Shown here: positions 50,851 to 60,202 of the stretch, piece after piece | Numbering within the stretch: the first letter of the stretch is position 1 | Layout: each line of letters begins with the position of its first letter | From: Trueperaceae bacterium | GTDB lineage: Bacteria; Deinococcota; Deinococci; Deinococcales; Trueperaceae | Assembly: GCA_002707365.1 (NCBI GenBank) | Contig: PAMQ01000008.1 | Location: 3,122-67,121 of the forward strand | DNA length: 64,000 nucleotides | Reading direction: 5' to 3' | Notes under the pieces: model-generated | Told to the model about the DNA's origin: nothing | What the model saw: only the letters and a program-made list of their open reading frames with translations | Database searches by the model: none | Program-made: the position numbers and the translations under genes

Positions 50851-53007
50851 ATGTCTTTACCAGCCGACTATGTGGAACGAGTCTACGCCGGGGTGTTAGG
50901 GAAGCTAATAGGGGTCTACCTGGGTCGTCCGTTCGAGCAGTGGCCTCATGAAGTGATCCTCGAACAATTAGGGGAGATTGACTATTACGTTCACGAAAAA
51001 CTGGGTGTACCACTCATCGTTACAGATGATGACATCAGCGGGACGTTCACTTTTCTTCGTGCGTTGCCAGATTACGGTAATTCGCGCGATGTAACAGCTG
51101 CCCAGATCGGGCATACGTGGTTGAACTACCTTATTGAAGAGAAAACACACCTTTGGTGGGGTGGTATGGGGAATTCCACCGAACACACTGCGTACCTGCG
51201 GTTGAAGTCTGGCGTTGAGGCTCCCGCTAGTGGTTCAATGGAACTGAACGGAAAAGTAGTTGCTGAACAAATCGGGTCACAGATATTCATCGACGGATGG
51301 GCAATGGTCGCTCCGGGCGACCCTGACCTAGCAGTCGAACTTGCTGGTCGGGCGGCAACCGTGAGTCATGATGGCGAAGCCAAATACGGTGCGCAAGTAA
51401 TAGCAGCTATGGAGTCTCTCGCGTTCGTGGAGTCTAATATTGATAAGCTTATTGACTCTGCGCTCACCTATATTCCTGAGAATTCTGCCGTGGCTACAAT
51501 GATTCGCGAAATTCGGGAATGGCACGCTCAAGAGCCTGACTGGTACAAAGCACGTCTTCTACTACACGAGAGCTACGGGTATCACATTTACGGTGGTAAT
51601 TGCCATATGGTGCCCAATCACGGTTTGATTATTCTTTCACTTCTATATGGTGATGACGATTTTCAGAAGTCTCTTCGTATTGTCAACACCGCTGGATGGG
51701 ATACAGATTGTAACTCCGGTAATTTGGGTTGTTTGTTAGGAATTAAGAATGGGCTTGCAGCTCTAGATGTTGGCCCAGACTGGCGAGGTCCAGTAGCAGA
51801 TAGGATGTATCTCCCCGCTGCCGATGGGGGGAGAGTAATTACGGATGCCTTGGCAGAGTCATATCACATCGTCAACATAGGACGTGCATTAGAAGGAGAA
51901 GAGGCCCTTAGTCCTAAAAACGGAGCCCGCTTCCACTTCTCTTTACCCGGTTCAGTTCAAGGTTTCCAGGTTGAGGATACTGTCGAGTCTCGTGGTACAG
52001 CAATTGTTACAAACGTTGCTTTGGACGCACCAGAGGACTCACGAGGTCTCTCAATTGACTATGCTCGATTAACCACGGGACGTGTTGCCCGGGTATCAAC
52101 CCCGACATTCATACCGTCTAAAGAATTGGGCGACTACTTTAGTCAACGGGGTTATAAACTTCTTGCATCGCCAACAATTTACTCTGGCCAAACGATTCGA
52201 GCACGAGTCACAGCCGCAGCTGGTAATGAAGAAACAGCCAACGTTAGGCTCTACGTCCGCCATTATGATGAACAAGATGAGCTTGCTCTCCTAGGAGACA
52301 ATGTAACTGAAGTTTCAGCTGGTACAGGCGTTGATCTAGAGTGGAAGCTACCGAATACCGGTGGTTACCCGATCGCTTCAATCGGTGTGGAAATTTCAGG
52401 TGAAGGTGGGACATCGGGTACCGTGGTCTTAGACTACTTAGACTGGCAGGGTACTCCAGAGATTGTTCTAGATCGTCCGTACGAAAGGGACTTCTCGCGT
52501 AGAACTCGAGGAGCGGGACCAGTAATGTGGCAGCATGCCTGGGTTGATGGTACCGATAGCAACAACAAACAGTTTTGGCCTGATACCTACCGGCTATTGC
52601 AGAACCATGGTCGCGGTCTCCTAATGCAAGGCACTAGGGAATGGATTGACTATAAAGTGACCACTCGGATGACGCCCCACATGTTACGAACAGGTGGGAT
52701 AGGAGTTCGCGTACAAGGTATGCGCAGTTACTACGCACTGTTGTGTGACACCGACCGGTTTAGTCTTGTAAGGACCCACGAGGGCCAAGATACTGTTCTT
52801 GCAGAGACGGGTCCTGGTTGGGTATTGGGTCAAGAATACGAGTTTATCGTTAAGGTTGAAGGTGACCATCTCACGGCTCTTGTGGATGGGCAGGTCATAC
52901 TTGAGGCAACTGATCCAGAGGCACGCTTCGCAGGAGGGGGTATTGCTCTGATAGCGGAGGAGGGTCGTCTTGGATGCGACCACGTGGCTGTCGGACCAAT
53001 TAACTGA
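50851..53007 (+). CDS. ADP-ribosylglycohydrolase-family protein with C-terminal beta-sandwich domains
   Basis: A 718-aa two-part protein. Residues ~1-340 form an ADP-ribosylglycohydrolase-type helical domain: 'DYVERVYAGVLGKLIGVYLG', a 'TDDDISG' metal box (D59-D61) and 'NTAGWDTDCNSGNLGCLLG' (D284, D286). Residues ~350-718 look like two beta-sandwiches, the last resembling LamG/DUF1080 modules ('ALLCDTDRFSLVRTHEGQD', 'YEFIVKVEGDHLTALVDGQV'). Such tails usually bind or cleave glycans, so the head may act on a glycoside rather than ADP-ribosyl-protein. No signal peptide. GGGAG precedes ATG 50851. Confidence 0.87.
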   Translation: MSLPADYVERVYAGVLGKLIGVYLGRPFEQWPHEVILEQLGEIDYYVHEKLGVPLIVTDDDISGTFTFLRALPDYGNSRDVTAAQIGHTWLNYLIEEKTHLWWGGMGNSTEHTAYLRLKSGVEAPASGSMELNGKVVAEQIGSQIFIDGWAMVAPGDPDLAVELAGRAATVSHDGEAKYGAQVIAAMESLAFVESNIDKLIDSALTYIPENSAVATMIREIREWHAQEPDWYKARLLLHESYGYHIYGGNCHMVPNHGLIILSLLYGDDDFQKSLRIVNTAGWDTDCNSGNLGCLLGIKNGLAALDVGPDWRGPVADRMYLPAADGGRVITDALAESYHIVNIGRALEGEEALSPKNGARFHFSLPGSVQGFQVEDTVESRGTAIVTNVALDAPEDSRGLSIDYARLTTGRVARVSTPTFIPSKELGDYFSQRGYKLLASPTIYSGQTIRARVTAAAGNEETANVRLYVRHYDEQDELALLGDNVTEVSAGTGVDLEWKLPNTGGYPIASIGVEISGEGGTSGTVVLDYLDWQGTPEIVLDRPYERDFSRRTRGAGPVMWQHAWVDGTDSNNKQFWPDTYRLLQNHGRGLLMQGTREWIDYKVTTRMTPHMLRTGGIGVRVQGMRSYYALLCDTDRFSLVRTHEGQDTVLAETGPGWVLGQEYEFIVKVEGDHLTALVDGQVILEATDPEARFAGGGIALIAEEGRLGCDHVAVGPIN

Positions 53008-53022
53008 CTAACTGATCTATAT

Positions 53023-53799
53023 TTAAACGTCAAGAAGAAAGCGCGCCTCATTTGTGAGGCGCGCTCGAGTTTCAGGACGTAAATAAGCTCGCTGGTCTGT
53101 CTGTTGTTGATTTTCCCTTGCGGTGAAAGCAGAATGGTAAACCCGACGTGTACGATTCGAAAGGTTGGTCGTACCACCATGCCAGATTTGACCATTGAAA
53201 AACGCCACCGACCCTGCTGACCCCGTAATATAAACCTCATCAGGATGTTTGTTCATTACATTTTCCATTAGGTCTTGGGGGAAATGGGGTGATAGGTGGC
53301 TTCCCGGAACAACTCGTGTGGCCCCGTTATCCTCTGCGATGTCGTCAAGCATCCAAAGTGCATTAGTTTGCTGGGAGGCGCCGGCTAAACGAGACCCTTG
53401 AAAATCAGAATGCAGTGCTTGTTGACCAAACCCCGGCTTAGGGTCATGGCCATTAAGAGAAACCAATTTGAACGGTTTCTTAATCACGTGATATGCGGCG
53501 GATAGGACTATCGGATGAGTATAGATCAGGTCAAACACCTTGCCTTTATTAACAAGATCAGCTAGTCGTCTAACTTGGTCTGAACCTGGAGTGGGTGCTT
53601 CACTACCAGCGTTACTTCCTTCTTGCTTAAATAACGTTTCAAATGTGGTTCGTAAGTTTTCCAACCAAATAGGGTCGATTACATCTTCAAATACCGTGTA
53701 TCCCAATACGTCGAGTTCATGTCGGTGCTGTTCAGTAATACCCTTGTGTGTCGCGCCGTAGGTTTCCATTACTGATTTCATGATTTGGGCATCGTGCAT
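53023..53799 (-). CDS. Phytanoyl-CoA dioxygenase (PhyH) family protein
   Basis: A 258-aa non-haem Fe(II)/2-oxoglutarate oxygenase. Facial triad: H130-x-D132 in 'QQALHSDFQGS' and H207 in 'FFNGQIWHGGTTNLS', with R218 for 2-oxoglutarate. 'EDNGATRVVPGSHLSPHF' is a typical PhyH strand. It hydroxylates an unknown small molecule. Its last 14 codons overlap a strong hairpin (53040-53065) near the convergent ADP-ribosylglycohydrolase stop 16 bp away. It has a second family member at 56746-57597. Confidence 0.93.
   Translation of the reverse strand: MHDAQIMKSVMETYGATHKGITEQHRHELDVLGYTVFEDVIDPIWLENLRTTFETLFKQEGSNAGSEAPTPGSDQVRRLADLVNKGKVFDLIYTHPIVLSAAYHVIKKPFKLVSLNGHDPKPGFGQQALHSDFQGSRLAGASQQTNALWMLDDIAEDNGATRVVPGSHLSPHFPQDLMENVMNKHPDEVYITGSAGSVAFFNGQIWHGGTTNLSNRTRRVYHSAFTARENQQQTDQRAYLRPETRARLTNEARFLLDV
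53040..53065. terminator. Hairpin at convergent gene ends, inside the PhyH coding end
   Basis: AGCGCGCCTCA / TTTG / TGAGGCGCGCT: perfect 11-bp GC-rich stem with a 4-nt loop, 33 bp after the plus-strand stop. On the minus strand it is followed by TTTCTTCTTGACG, moderately T-rich. It codes for part of the PhyH C-terminus as well. Confidence 0.65.
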
Positions 53800-53889
53800 A
53801 CTGCCACTTTACCTCTTTGGCTTAGAGAATTAGGGATTTATTCGTTTCCTCCAGCTAGTTACGAATTTGCGGGTGACGAAGAATAGCTC

Positions 53890-53919
53890 AAAAAACAGGG
53901 GCTTATCAGGGTGCCCCTG
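53890..53919 (-). terminator. Rho-independent terminator of the SDR gene
   Basis: On the minus strand CAGGGGC (53919-53913), 10-nt loop, GCCCCTG (53902-53896), then TTTTTT (53895-53890). A classical intrinsic terminator 100 bp after the SDR stop at 54022. Confidence 0.8.
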
Positions 53920-54021
53920 AATTGGATTCAATTCAACCGACCTCATTACTTACGATTTTGCCGGAACAAAAATCCAAGGGGCCTAAATAATATAGGTGCA
54001 GTGATTACCAAAGTAGGCTTT

Positions 54022-54825
54022 CTATCTGGTTTCGAGGCCTACCCTTCCTCCGTCGATGAACAGCGTGGTACCTGTAACGAATGATGCGTCATCACTGGCT
54101 AGATAAGCGATACCAGCAGCAATTTCTTCGGGTCGCGCAAGCCGACGCATTATGCAGGTTTCGGCCTTCATCTCAAGTAGTTCCCGACGTCGCGTTACAG
54201 GATCAGGTGCCTTAGCGAAGTGGAATTCGGTTGCAGCCCAACCTGGTGCTACGTCGTTAACCCGTATGCCGTACTCGACCAGTTCGCACGCCATGGATTT
54301 TGTTGCCTGTGTCACCCCAGCTTTACCTGCATCGTAGACAAGAGCTCCTTTCCTGCCTCTATGACCACCATCTGAGGAAATGTTGACAATAGCACCACCG
54401 TTATTTTTTATGAGCGGGAGCGTAGCTTGCGCTACTAGCAGTGTTCCCCTTAGGTTTATGTTCATTAAGGACTCCCATGTTGTTAGGAAGTTTTCTACGG
54501 GTAGTTCTAGGCTCCCTGCCTCGGGTAGCCCAATACCCGCACTGTTGACTATTACATCAAGATGATCAACTAATTTTTCAGCTTCTTTTCCCATTGATAC
54601 TACAGATGCAGGATCGGCCACATCGCATTCGAGGACGTAGGCTCTTCCGCCACAAGCTTCTACCTTTTCTTTTTCTACAGTAGCGCCGCTTACATCACGA
54701 TCTACGAGTATTACTGTTTCCAGTCCCTCGTCAGCAAACCGTTGGACTGTTGCCCGGCCCATGCCAGCAGCAGCTCCTGTGATTAGGGCTGTTTTTCCTT
54801 CGAAGCGTCTACATTTTGATCCCAT
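54022..54825 (-). CDS. Short-chain dehydrogenase/reductase
   Basis: A 267-aa classical SDR: NAD(P) loop 'ALITGAAAGMGRATVQ', 'ECDVADPAS', 'VNSAGIG', catalytic Ser in 'IVNISSDGGHRG', and Y-x-x-x-K in 'LVYDAGKAGVTQ'; C-terminal 'DDASFVTGTTLFIDGGRVG'. The acidic residue after the beta-2 strand ('VILVDRD') suggests NAD preference. GGAGGG lies upstream of ATG 54825, and a clear terminator follows (53890-53919). It is divergent from a Gfo/Idh gene. Confidence 0.95.
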   Translation of the reverse strand: MGSKCRRFEGKTALITGAAAGMGRATVQRFADEGLETVILVDRDVSGATVEKEKVEACGGRAYVLECDVADPASVVSMGKEAEKLVDHLDVIVNSAGIGLPEAGSLELPVENFLTTWESLMNINLRGTLLVAQATLPLIKNNGGAIVNISSDGGHRGRKGALVYDAGKAGVTQATKSMACELVEYGIRVNDVAPGWAATEFHFAKAPDPVTRRRELLEMKAETCIMRRLARPEEIAAGIAYLASDDASFVTGTTLFIDGGRVGLETR

Positions 54826-55028
54826 GAGTATCCCTCCAAAATTTTGCTGTTCCTGGTAGCAAACCAGTTAGCTAGTAAGAACATGATGGCATCCAAACGC
54901 GCACTAGGGGTGAGAACAGTAGTGACTGAGATACGAAGAGGTGCTGCTGGAGCGTTGAGGGTTTTGCTTATGGATTGCTAAACCGGTTGTTGAGTTGCTG
55001 GTACCCTTGAAGGCATGGGTGTCGTTGA

Positions 55029-56048
55029 ATGTTGAAAGTTATACAGGTTGGTGTCGGGGGTTATGGAGCATGGTGGTTACCGACAGTTAGTGAGACTGAT
55101 GCCGTAACCCATGTAGGTCTGGTAGACGTTAATCTAGAGGCCCTTAGGGAAGCAAGGAAGGTTACTGGGATTTCTAAGGAGGCTTGCTTCGCAAGTGTAC
55201 AGGAAGCTGTTATATCGGTTGATGCTGACGCTCTTCTGTGTGTTGTGCCACCCGCACAACACGAGGAAGTGATTGGCATTGCTTTCGATGCGGGCCTACA
55301 TGTTCTTTCTGAGAAACCGATTGCTGACACTCCTGAGGCTGCTCAGAGAATACTCAATCGTGCCCAGCTCAGCGACCGCATCTTAATGATTTCTCAGAAA
55401 GCAAGATTCCATCCGTGGGTCCGTAAATTCAAAGAGCTAGTTACTGGTGGTGGCCTTGGACGAATGAGCCACGTAACACACTTTTTCAGGGCACCATACT
55501 ATTTTTGGGGAGAGTTCCGACACGCCATGGACGACCCGCTTTTCCTTGAAATGAGCATCCATCACTTTGATCTGATGCGAGCTCTTTTGGGTCGCGATGC
55601 CACAGAGGTATGGGCTACCACTTGGAATACTCCTTACAGTACTTTTTATGGTGACGTTACTGGTTTCGCCCACTTCATCATGCAAGACGATTTACCAGTT
55701 ACATATCATGCTGACGCTGTTGCTTCAGGAGATATGACCGATTGGTATGGTGAAATTCGTGCTGTTGGCGAAACTGGAACCCTGACAATGGTTTTCCCAG
55801 ATCTTTACATCGCTCGTAAGGGAGCCGATCATGAAGAACGCATAGCTCCCCGCGAGGCGGTGATGACGGTTAGCCAACCGCAGGAGGGTCAAAGGAGAGT
55901 GCTTGAGGAGTTTATAATGGCAGTAGCAGAAGGACGACAGCCCGAGAGTGACGTAATAGACAACATTAAGAGTCTAGCTATGGTCTTTGGTGCTATAGAG
56001 TCAAGTCGTGACCAGCAAGTTAAGTTTATTAAGGATTATCTGCCTTAA
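55029..56048 (+). CDS. Gfo/Idh/MocA family oxidoreductase
   Basis: A 339-aa dehydrogenase: Rossmann 'LKVIQVGVGGYGAWWLPT', 'ALLCVVPPAQHEEVIGIAFD', 'LSEKPIADTPE' (EKP) and 'EMSIHHFDLMRALLG'. It begins at ATG 55029 with only a distant GAAGG. It is followed after 12 bp by the cupin gene, probably in one operon. Likely acts on a sugar or polyol whose product is bound or modified by the cupin protein. Confidence 0.93.
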   Translation: MLKVIQVGVGGYGAWWLPTVSETDAVTHVGLVDVNLEALREARKVTGISKEACFASVQEAVISVDADALLCVVPPAQHEEVIGIAFDAGLHVLSEKPIADTPEAAQRILNRAQLSDRILMISQKARFHPWVRKFKELVTGGGLGRMSHVTHFFRAPYYFWGEFRHAMDDPLFLEMSIHHFDLMRALLGRDATEVWATTWNTPYSTFYGDVTGFAHFIMQDDLPVTYHADAVASGDMTDWYGEIRAVGETGTLTMVFPDLYIARKGADHEERIAPREAVMTVSQPQEGQRRVLEEFIMAVAEGRQPESDVIDNIKSLAMVFGAIESSRDQQVKFIKDYLP

Positions 56049-56060
56049 GGAGGAGAATTA

Positions 56061-56696
56061 ATGCCTATTCTGAAGAATGGTGAAGGTCAAGCCCCAGCTT
56101 GGTGCGAAATGGAGTACTACGAATTAGTAACTCTTGAACCCGATACAAAAAGGGATTTCTCGCGTCGTTCTCCTCGTGAGAAGATTATCGTTGTTGATGG
56201 CCATTGTGAGATCAGTTTTGGCGGTGCTGTTTTAACGGGGGAATACGGAACGAACGTTGATCTCAAAAGCTCAGATGATTTCTTCTCAGTTGCCACTAGG
56301 GACGTGTCAACAACAATAGTGTGGATGTGCGGTGATTGGGAAAGCGAGACGTCTTCCGGGATCTTTACGGATAGCCAAGGCGATCCACGTGATACTAAGG
56401 GCGATCCAGTCGACTACCCTAAAAACACTAGTTTCGACAGGCACTATCACGACTGTGATGAGTACTGGGTCATAATCGAGGGTTCCGGAGTGGTTGTGAG
56501 TGAAGGCAAACACTACGAAGTTGAACCTGGTGATTGCTTGGCTACGGGTATGGGCTTTCATCATGACATCGCGATCTCTAATGAACCAGAATTTAAGGGA
56601 GTGTGGTTTGAAACGGGACTAGAGGGCCGTAAGAGAAAAGGTCACCTCTGGGAGCACACGCACGGACCAGCCGTACCGCAGCTGGACCGTGTATAA
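56061..56696 (+). CDS. Cupin-domain protein (likely bicupin)
   Basis: A 211-aa protein. The C-terminal half has the cupin metal motifs: 'RHYHDCDEYWVIIEGSG' (H-x-H-x-E-like) and 'EPGDCLATGMGFHHDI' (G-D...H). The N-terminal half ('EKIIVVDGHCEISFGG') looks like a degenerate second cupin fold. Possible isomerase, dioxygenase or sugar-binding role; not assignable. AAGGAGGAG precedes ATG 56061, and it lies 12 bp after the Gfo/Idh gene. Confidence 0.85.
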   Translation: MPILKNGEGQAPAWCEMEYYELVTLEPDTKRDFSRRSPREKIIVVDGHCEISFGGAVLTGEYGTNVDLKSSDDFFSVATRDVSTTIVWMCGDWESETSSGIFTDSQGDPRDTKGDPVDYPKNTSFDRHYHDCDEYWVIIEGSGVVVSEGKHYEVEPGDCLATGMGFHHDIAISNEPEFKGVWFETGLEGRKRKGHLWEHTHGPAVPQLDRV

Positions 56697-56745
56697 CGTA
56701 GTCAGCCCTAGGTAGTTGAATGTTTGCTGCTTGATTGATTAGTGA

Positions 56746-57597
56746 TTAAGTGTCGTTACCCGAGTTCTTCGTGAGACGGTCATACTCGACCTCAGATGCT
56801 CTTTTCACCCCATGCTTTTCAGTCCAAGCTTCCAGAGCATCAGGTTTTACCCTAGATTCCTTGTCTTTCTCAGCTCCAACAAGCTGTCGGGCAATGGGAT
56901 CACTTACTTTGTCTAGCAACCATTGGGGTTGTAAGTCGTAGTCGAGTGGGCTAATCCACCCGTACGAATATCCCATCATGAGACATTTTCTGGGGATGCT
57001 GGTGCAGTTCTCACCAATACTGTGGAAAGTCCGGCTCTCAAAGAGATAAGCGTCCCCAGCTCTAAGTTCTAGAGCAACAGCACCGGTGGGGTCAGTCTGG
57101 TCCTCTGGAATTTCTAGCTTCCTAGTGAGGTTGTTGCTTTTAGGAAGTATAAGAGTGTTTCCGCTGGATTTTGTAGTGGTATCAGAGAGCTGATAGACAA
57201 CTTTGATTAGGACTCGCGGGTACCTGTGGGGTCCGAGGTCGAACGGACTTTCCATAAAGTCACGATGCCAGTTTCTGCTTGGTACTTCGTTGGCGCCGTC
57301 TGGATACTTGTAAATAATGTGGGATTTAGCCAATCGAAGGTTGAAGCTCAGCAGTTGTACTACTAATGGCAAGGTTGTTTCCCACTTCAGTAACTCCAGG
57401 AAAACTTCGTTCTCAGGTAAAACGTTGGCTAGGCTTGCCCGTCGTTTACCTGTTTCTAGGTATTTGCGTTCTACAACCTGATCGCAAGCGTCCGTAACAC
57501 GGGCTAACATATCTGCATCTAACGCTTCAGGCACAACTAGATACCCATTCTGGTCAAAAAACTTTCTCTGATCTTCACTGATTCTGGTGAATTTCAT
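56746..57597 (-). CDS. Phytanoyl-CoA dioxygenase (PhyH) family protein
   Basis: A 283-aa Fe(II)/2-oxoglutarate oxygenase: H111-x-D113 in 'SRNWHRDFMESPFD', H192 in 'LFESRTFHSIGENC' and R203 for 2-oxoglutarate. The N-terminal 'QRKFFDQNGYLVVPEALDAD' is the usual PhyH opening. It is not closely similar to the 53023-53799 protein outside these motifs. Substrate unknown. It is a single gene, divergent from the isocitrate dehydrogenase gene. Confidence 0.92.
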   Translation of the reverse strand: MKFTRISEDQRKFFDQNGYLVVPEALDADMLARVTDACDQVVERKYLETGKRRASLANVLPENEVFLELLKWETTLPLVVQLLSFNLRLAKSHIIYKYPDGANEVPSRNWHRDFMESPFDLGPHRYPRVLIKVVYQLSDTTTKSSGNTLILPKSNNLTRKLEIPEDQTDPTGAVALELRAGDAYLFESRTFHSIGENCTSIPRKCLMMGYSYGWISPLDYDLQPQWLLDKVSDPIARQLVGAEKDKESRVKPDALEAWTEKHGVKRASEVEYDRLTKNSGNDT

Positions 57598-57780
57598 GTC
57601 TTCTTTCTGCGAGAAAATTGTGAATACACAAGAACAGTATAAGCTGAGTAGGAACCCAACAGGGTTGCTATGTTCCGTAGTATTCTCTTATCGCGTCGTT
57701 ATTCGGGTACTCGCCTCCTGCGTTGGGTGTTCACGGATCATAGCGGTGATAGCAGATGAAAGGGTAATCTTGAGCGTTGT

Positions 57781-57810
57781 GCCCGCATCTAACCAAAGCG
57801 ATTTGCGGGC
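57781..57810 (+). promoter_or_regulatory. Leader hairpin directly before the icd ribosome site
   Basis: GCCCGCA (57781-57787) and TGCGGGC (57804-57810), perfect 7-bp arms with a 16-nt loop, ending 3 bases before the AGGAGGAA site of ATG 57823. Could modulate translation or be an operator. Confidence 0.45.
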
Positions 57811-57822
57811 CCAGGAGGAACA

Positions 57823-60078
57823 ATGGCCCCACTCGGTACCCCAAAAATTATCTATACTCGCGTTGATGAGGCGCCGGCTTTAGCGACCTATTCATTTTTG
57901 CCAATCTTACAAACTTTTATTCAAGCAGCAAATATTGAGCTCGAGATCCGTGACATTTCGCTGGCCGGGAGAATTCTAGCTCAGTTTGGTGACCACCTTC
58001 TCGCTGACCAAATAGTATCGGATGATCTGCATTATCTTGGAATGTTGGCTACTAAGCCGAACGCCAACATCGTAAAGTTACCGAACATTAGTGCGTCAAT
58101 GCCCCAGCTTAATGCAGCGATCGAAGAGTTACAGAATAAGGGCTATGCTATACCCGACTATCCCTACGAGCCAGAGAATGATGAAGAGTACGTTATTCGG
58201 GATCTCTACGATCGTGTAAAAGGTAGCGCTGTTAATCCGGTACTGAGAATGGGTAACAGTGATCGAAGGGCACCGCCTTCAGTCAAAACATACGCTCGTA
58301 CGCATCCGCACTCAATGGGCACATGGAGCACCGAATCAACTTCCCACGTGGCAACAATGTCATCAGGGGACTTCCGTCACAACGAGGTTTCAGCAACCGT
58401 AACTGAGACTGATACTGGTCCGGCTCGAATAGAACACATCACGATTAATGGCACTGTCACCACCCTGAAGGACGGAGTTGACCTTGAGTCTGGGGAAGTG
58501 ATCGACGTTAGTACCTTGAGTTGCACGTCACTCCGGTCTTTTCTCAATGAGCAATACACAGATGCAAAGGAGAAGGGATTGCTGTTCTCTGTTCATCTCA
58601 AAGCAACGATGATGAAGGTGAGCGATCCGATCCTTTTCGGACACGCGGTCTCTACTTACTTTGCAGATCTTTTTGATACATATCAAGACACCTTCCAGGA
58701 ATTAGATGTGAATCCGAACGAGGGCCTAGCAGCACTTTTCCGCAAACTCGAAGAATTGCCTGAAGACAAACAGGAAGAAATTGAGAACGCAATAAGGGTT
58801 GCTATGACAGATGGGCCTGACCTTGCAATGGTTGACTCTGATAAAGGCATCACCAATCTTCACGTACCAAGCGACGTAATTATCGATGCGTCTATGCCAG
58901 CTGCAATACGAAGTTCTGGGAAAATGTGGAATGCGAATGGTGCTTTACAGGACACTAAATTCGTTATTCCTGATAGCAGCTATGCTGGTGTCTACCAGGT
59001 AGTTATTGACGATTGCAAGGCTAACGGTAGTTACGATCCGGTCACGATGGGCTCTGTGCCTAATGTTGGATTAATGGCTCGTAAAGCTGAGGAATATGGA
59101 TCGCATGACAAGACCTTCGAAATAGAAGAAGCAGGTACAATTCGCGTTCTTGCCAATTCAGGCAGCATTCTTCTCGAGCGACCGGTTGAAGCTGGTGACC
59201 TCTTTCGGATGTCTCAAACAAAGGACGATTCTATTCGTGATTGGGTAAACCTTGCTGCTCGCCGCGGTCAAGCTACTGGTGCACCAATTGTTTTTTGGCT
59301 TGATGGAGATCGGCCCCATGACAAAGAGTTAATTTACAAGGTCAGAACCTACCTCAAGGAGCACGATAATCAAGACCTAGATGTTCATATTCTCTCACCT
59401 ATCGAGGCTACCTTCTTATCGTGTAAACGTATTCGTCAGGGACTTGACACTATTGCTGTTACAGGAAATGTACTACGTGACTACCTTACAGACTTATTCC
59501 CGATTCTAGAGGTTGGAACTAGTGCAAAGATGCTTTCGGTAGTTCCTCTCATGGCGGGCGGTGGTCTATTCGAGACTGGCGCGGGTGGTTCTGCGCCAAA
59601 GCACGTACAGCAGTTTGTACAAGAGGGACATCTCCGCTGGGATTCTCTTGGTGAGTTCTTAGCCATAGCTGCCTCTCTTGAACACCTAGCAGAAGTTTTC
59701 GATAATCCCTCGGCTAAGGTCTTAGCTGCTTCGTTAGATAGGGCTAATGCTCGTTATCTTAATGACAACCGTGGGCCGTCACGTAAAGTCAACGAAATCG
59801 ACACTCGTGGTAGCCACTATTTTCTTGCCCGTTACTGGGCAGAGGAGTTGGCCTCTCAACAAGAAAATACTAATCTCAACTCTCGATTTAAAGTCCTTGC
59901 TGACAGACTTGGTGCCCAAGGCGTGACTATCGAATCCGAGTTGTTGGCGGCGCAAGGCTCTCCTGTGGATCTTGGTGGTTATTACATGCCCGATGAGACC
60001 AAAGCCGTTATGTCGATGCGACCAAGCGTTACCTTAAACGCCGCACTACAAGAACTTAAAGGAGAACTGAAAATCTAG
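57823..60078 (+). CDS. icd: Monomeric NADP-dependent isocitrate dehydrogenase
   Basis: A 751-aa protein of the large monomeric IDH family (usual length ~740). Family markers: '[20 protein letters not shown]', '[20 protein letters not shown]', '[18 protein letters not shown]', 'HPHSMGTWS', '[19 protein letters not shown]', '[20 protein letters not shown]' and '[14 protein letters not shown]'. It catalyses oxidative decarboxylation of isocitrate to 2-oxoglutarate in the TCA cycle, supplying the co-substrate used by the neighbouring PhyH enzymes. AGGAGGAA precedes ATG 57823, with a small hairpin just upstream. Confidence 0.97.
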   Translation: MAPLGTPKIIYTRVDEAPALATYSFLPILQTFIQAANIELEIRDISLAGRILAQFGDHLLADQIVSDDLHYLGMLATKPNANIVKLPNISASMPQLNAAIEELQNKGYAIPDYPYEPENDEEYVIRDLYDRVKGSAVNPVLRMGNSDRRAPPSVKTYARTHPHSMGTWSTESTSHVATMSSGDFRHNEVSATVTETDTGPARIEHITINGTVTTLKDGVDLESGEVIDVSTLSCTSLRSFLNEQYTDAKEKGLLFSVHLKATMMKVSDPILFGHAVSTYFADLFDTYQDTFQELDVNPNEGLAALFRKLEELPEDKQEEIENAIRVAMTDGPDLAMVDSDKGITNLHVPSDVIIDASMPAAIRSSGKMWNANGALQDTKFVIPDSSYAGVYQVVIDDCKANGSYDPVTMGSVPNVGLMARKAEEYGSHDKTFEIEEAGTIRVLANSGSILLERPVEAGDLFRMSQTKDDSIRDWVNLAARRGQATGAPIVFWLDGDRPHDKELIYKVRTYLKEHDNQDLDVHILSPIEATFLSCKRIRQGLDTIAVTGNVLRDYLTDLFPILEVGTSAKMLSVVPLMAGGGLFETGAGGSAPKHVQQFVQEGHLRWDSLGEFLAIAASLEHLAEVFDNPSAKVLAASLDRANARYLNDNRGPSRKVNEIDTRGSHYFLARYWAEELASQQENTNLNSRFKVLADRLGAQGVTIESELLAAQGSPVDLGGYYMPDETKAVMSMRPSVTLNAALQELKGELKI

Positions 60079-60091
60079 AAAAAGATCGGAC

Positions 60092-60110
60092 TGTTTCTCG
60101 AGAAGAAACA
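60092..60110 (+). terminator. Weak hairpin after icd
   Basis: TGTTTCT / CGAGA / AGAAACA, 7-bp AT-rich stem 13 bp after the icd stop, with no T-run. Weak terminator candidate. Confidence 0.35.
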
Positions 60111-60202
60111 ATTAATGAGTTGCACCCACTGTCCTCTTGACATAACTTTGGTGGTTGTTGATGATGCGTATATGCATGGTGGATAGGGGAAGGGAAAGAG
60201 CA

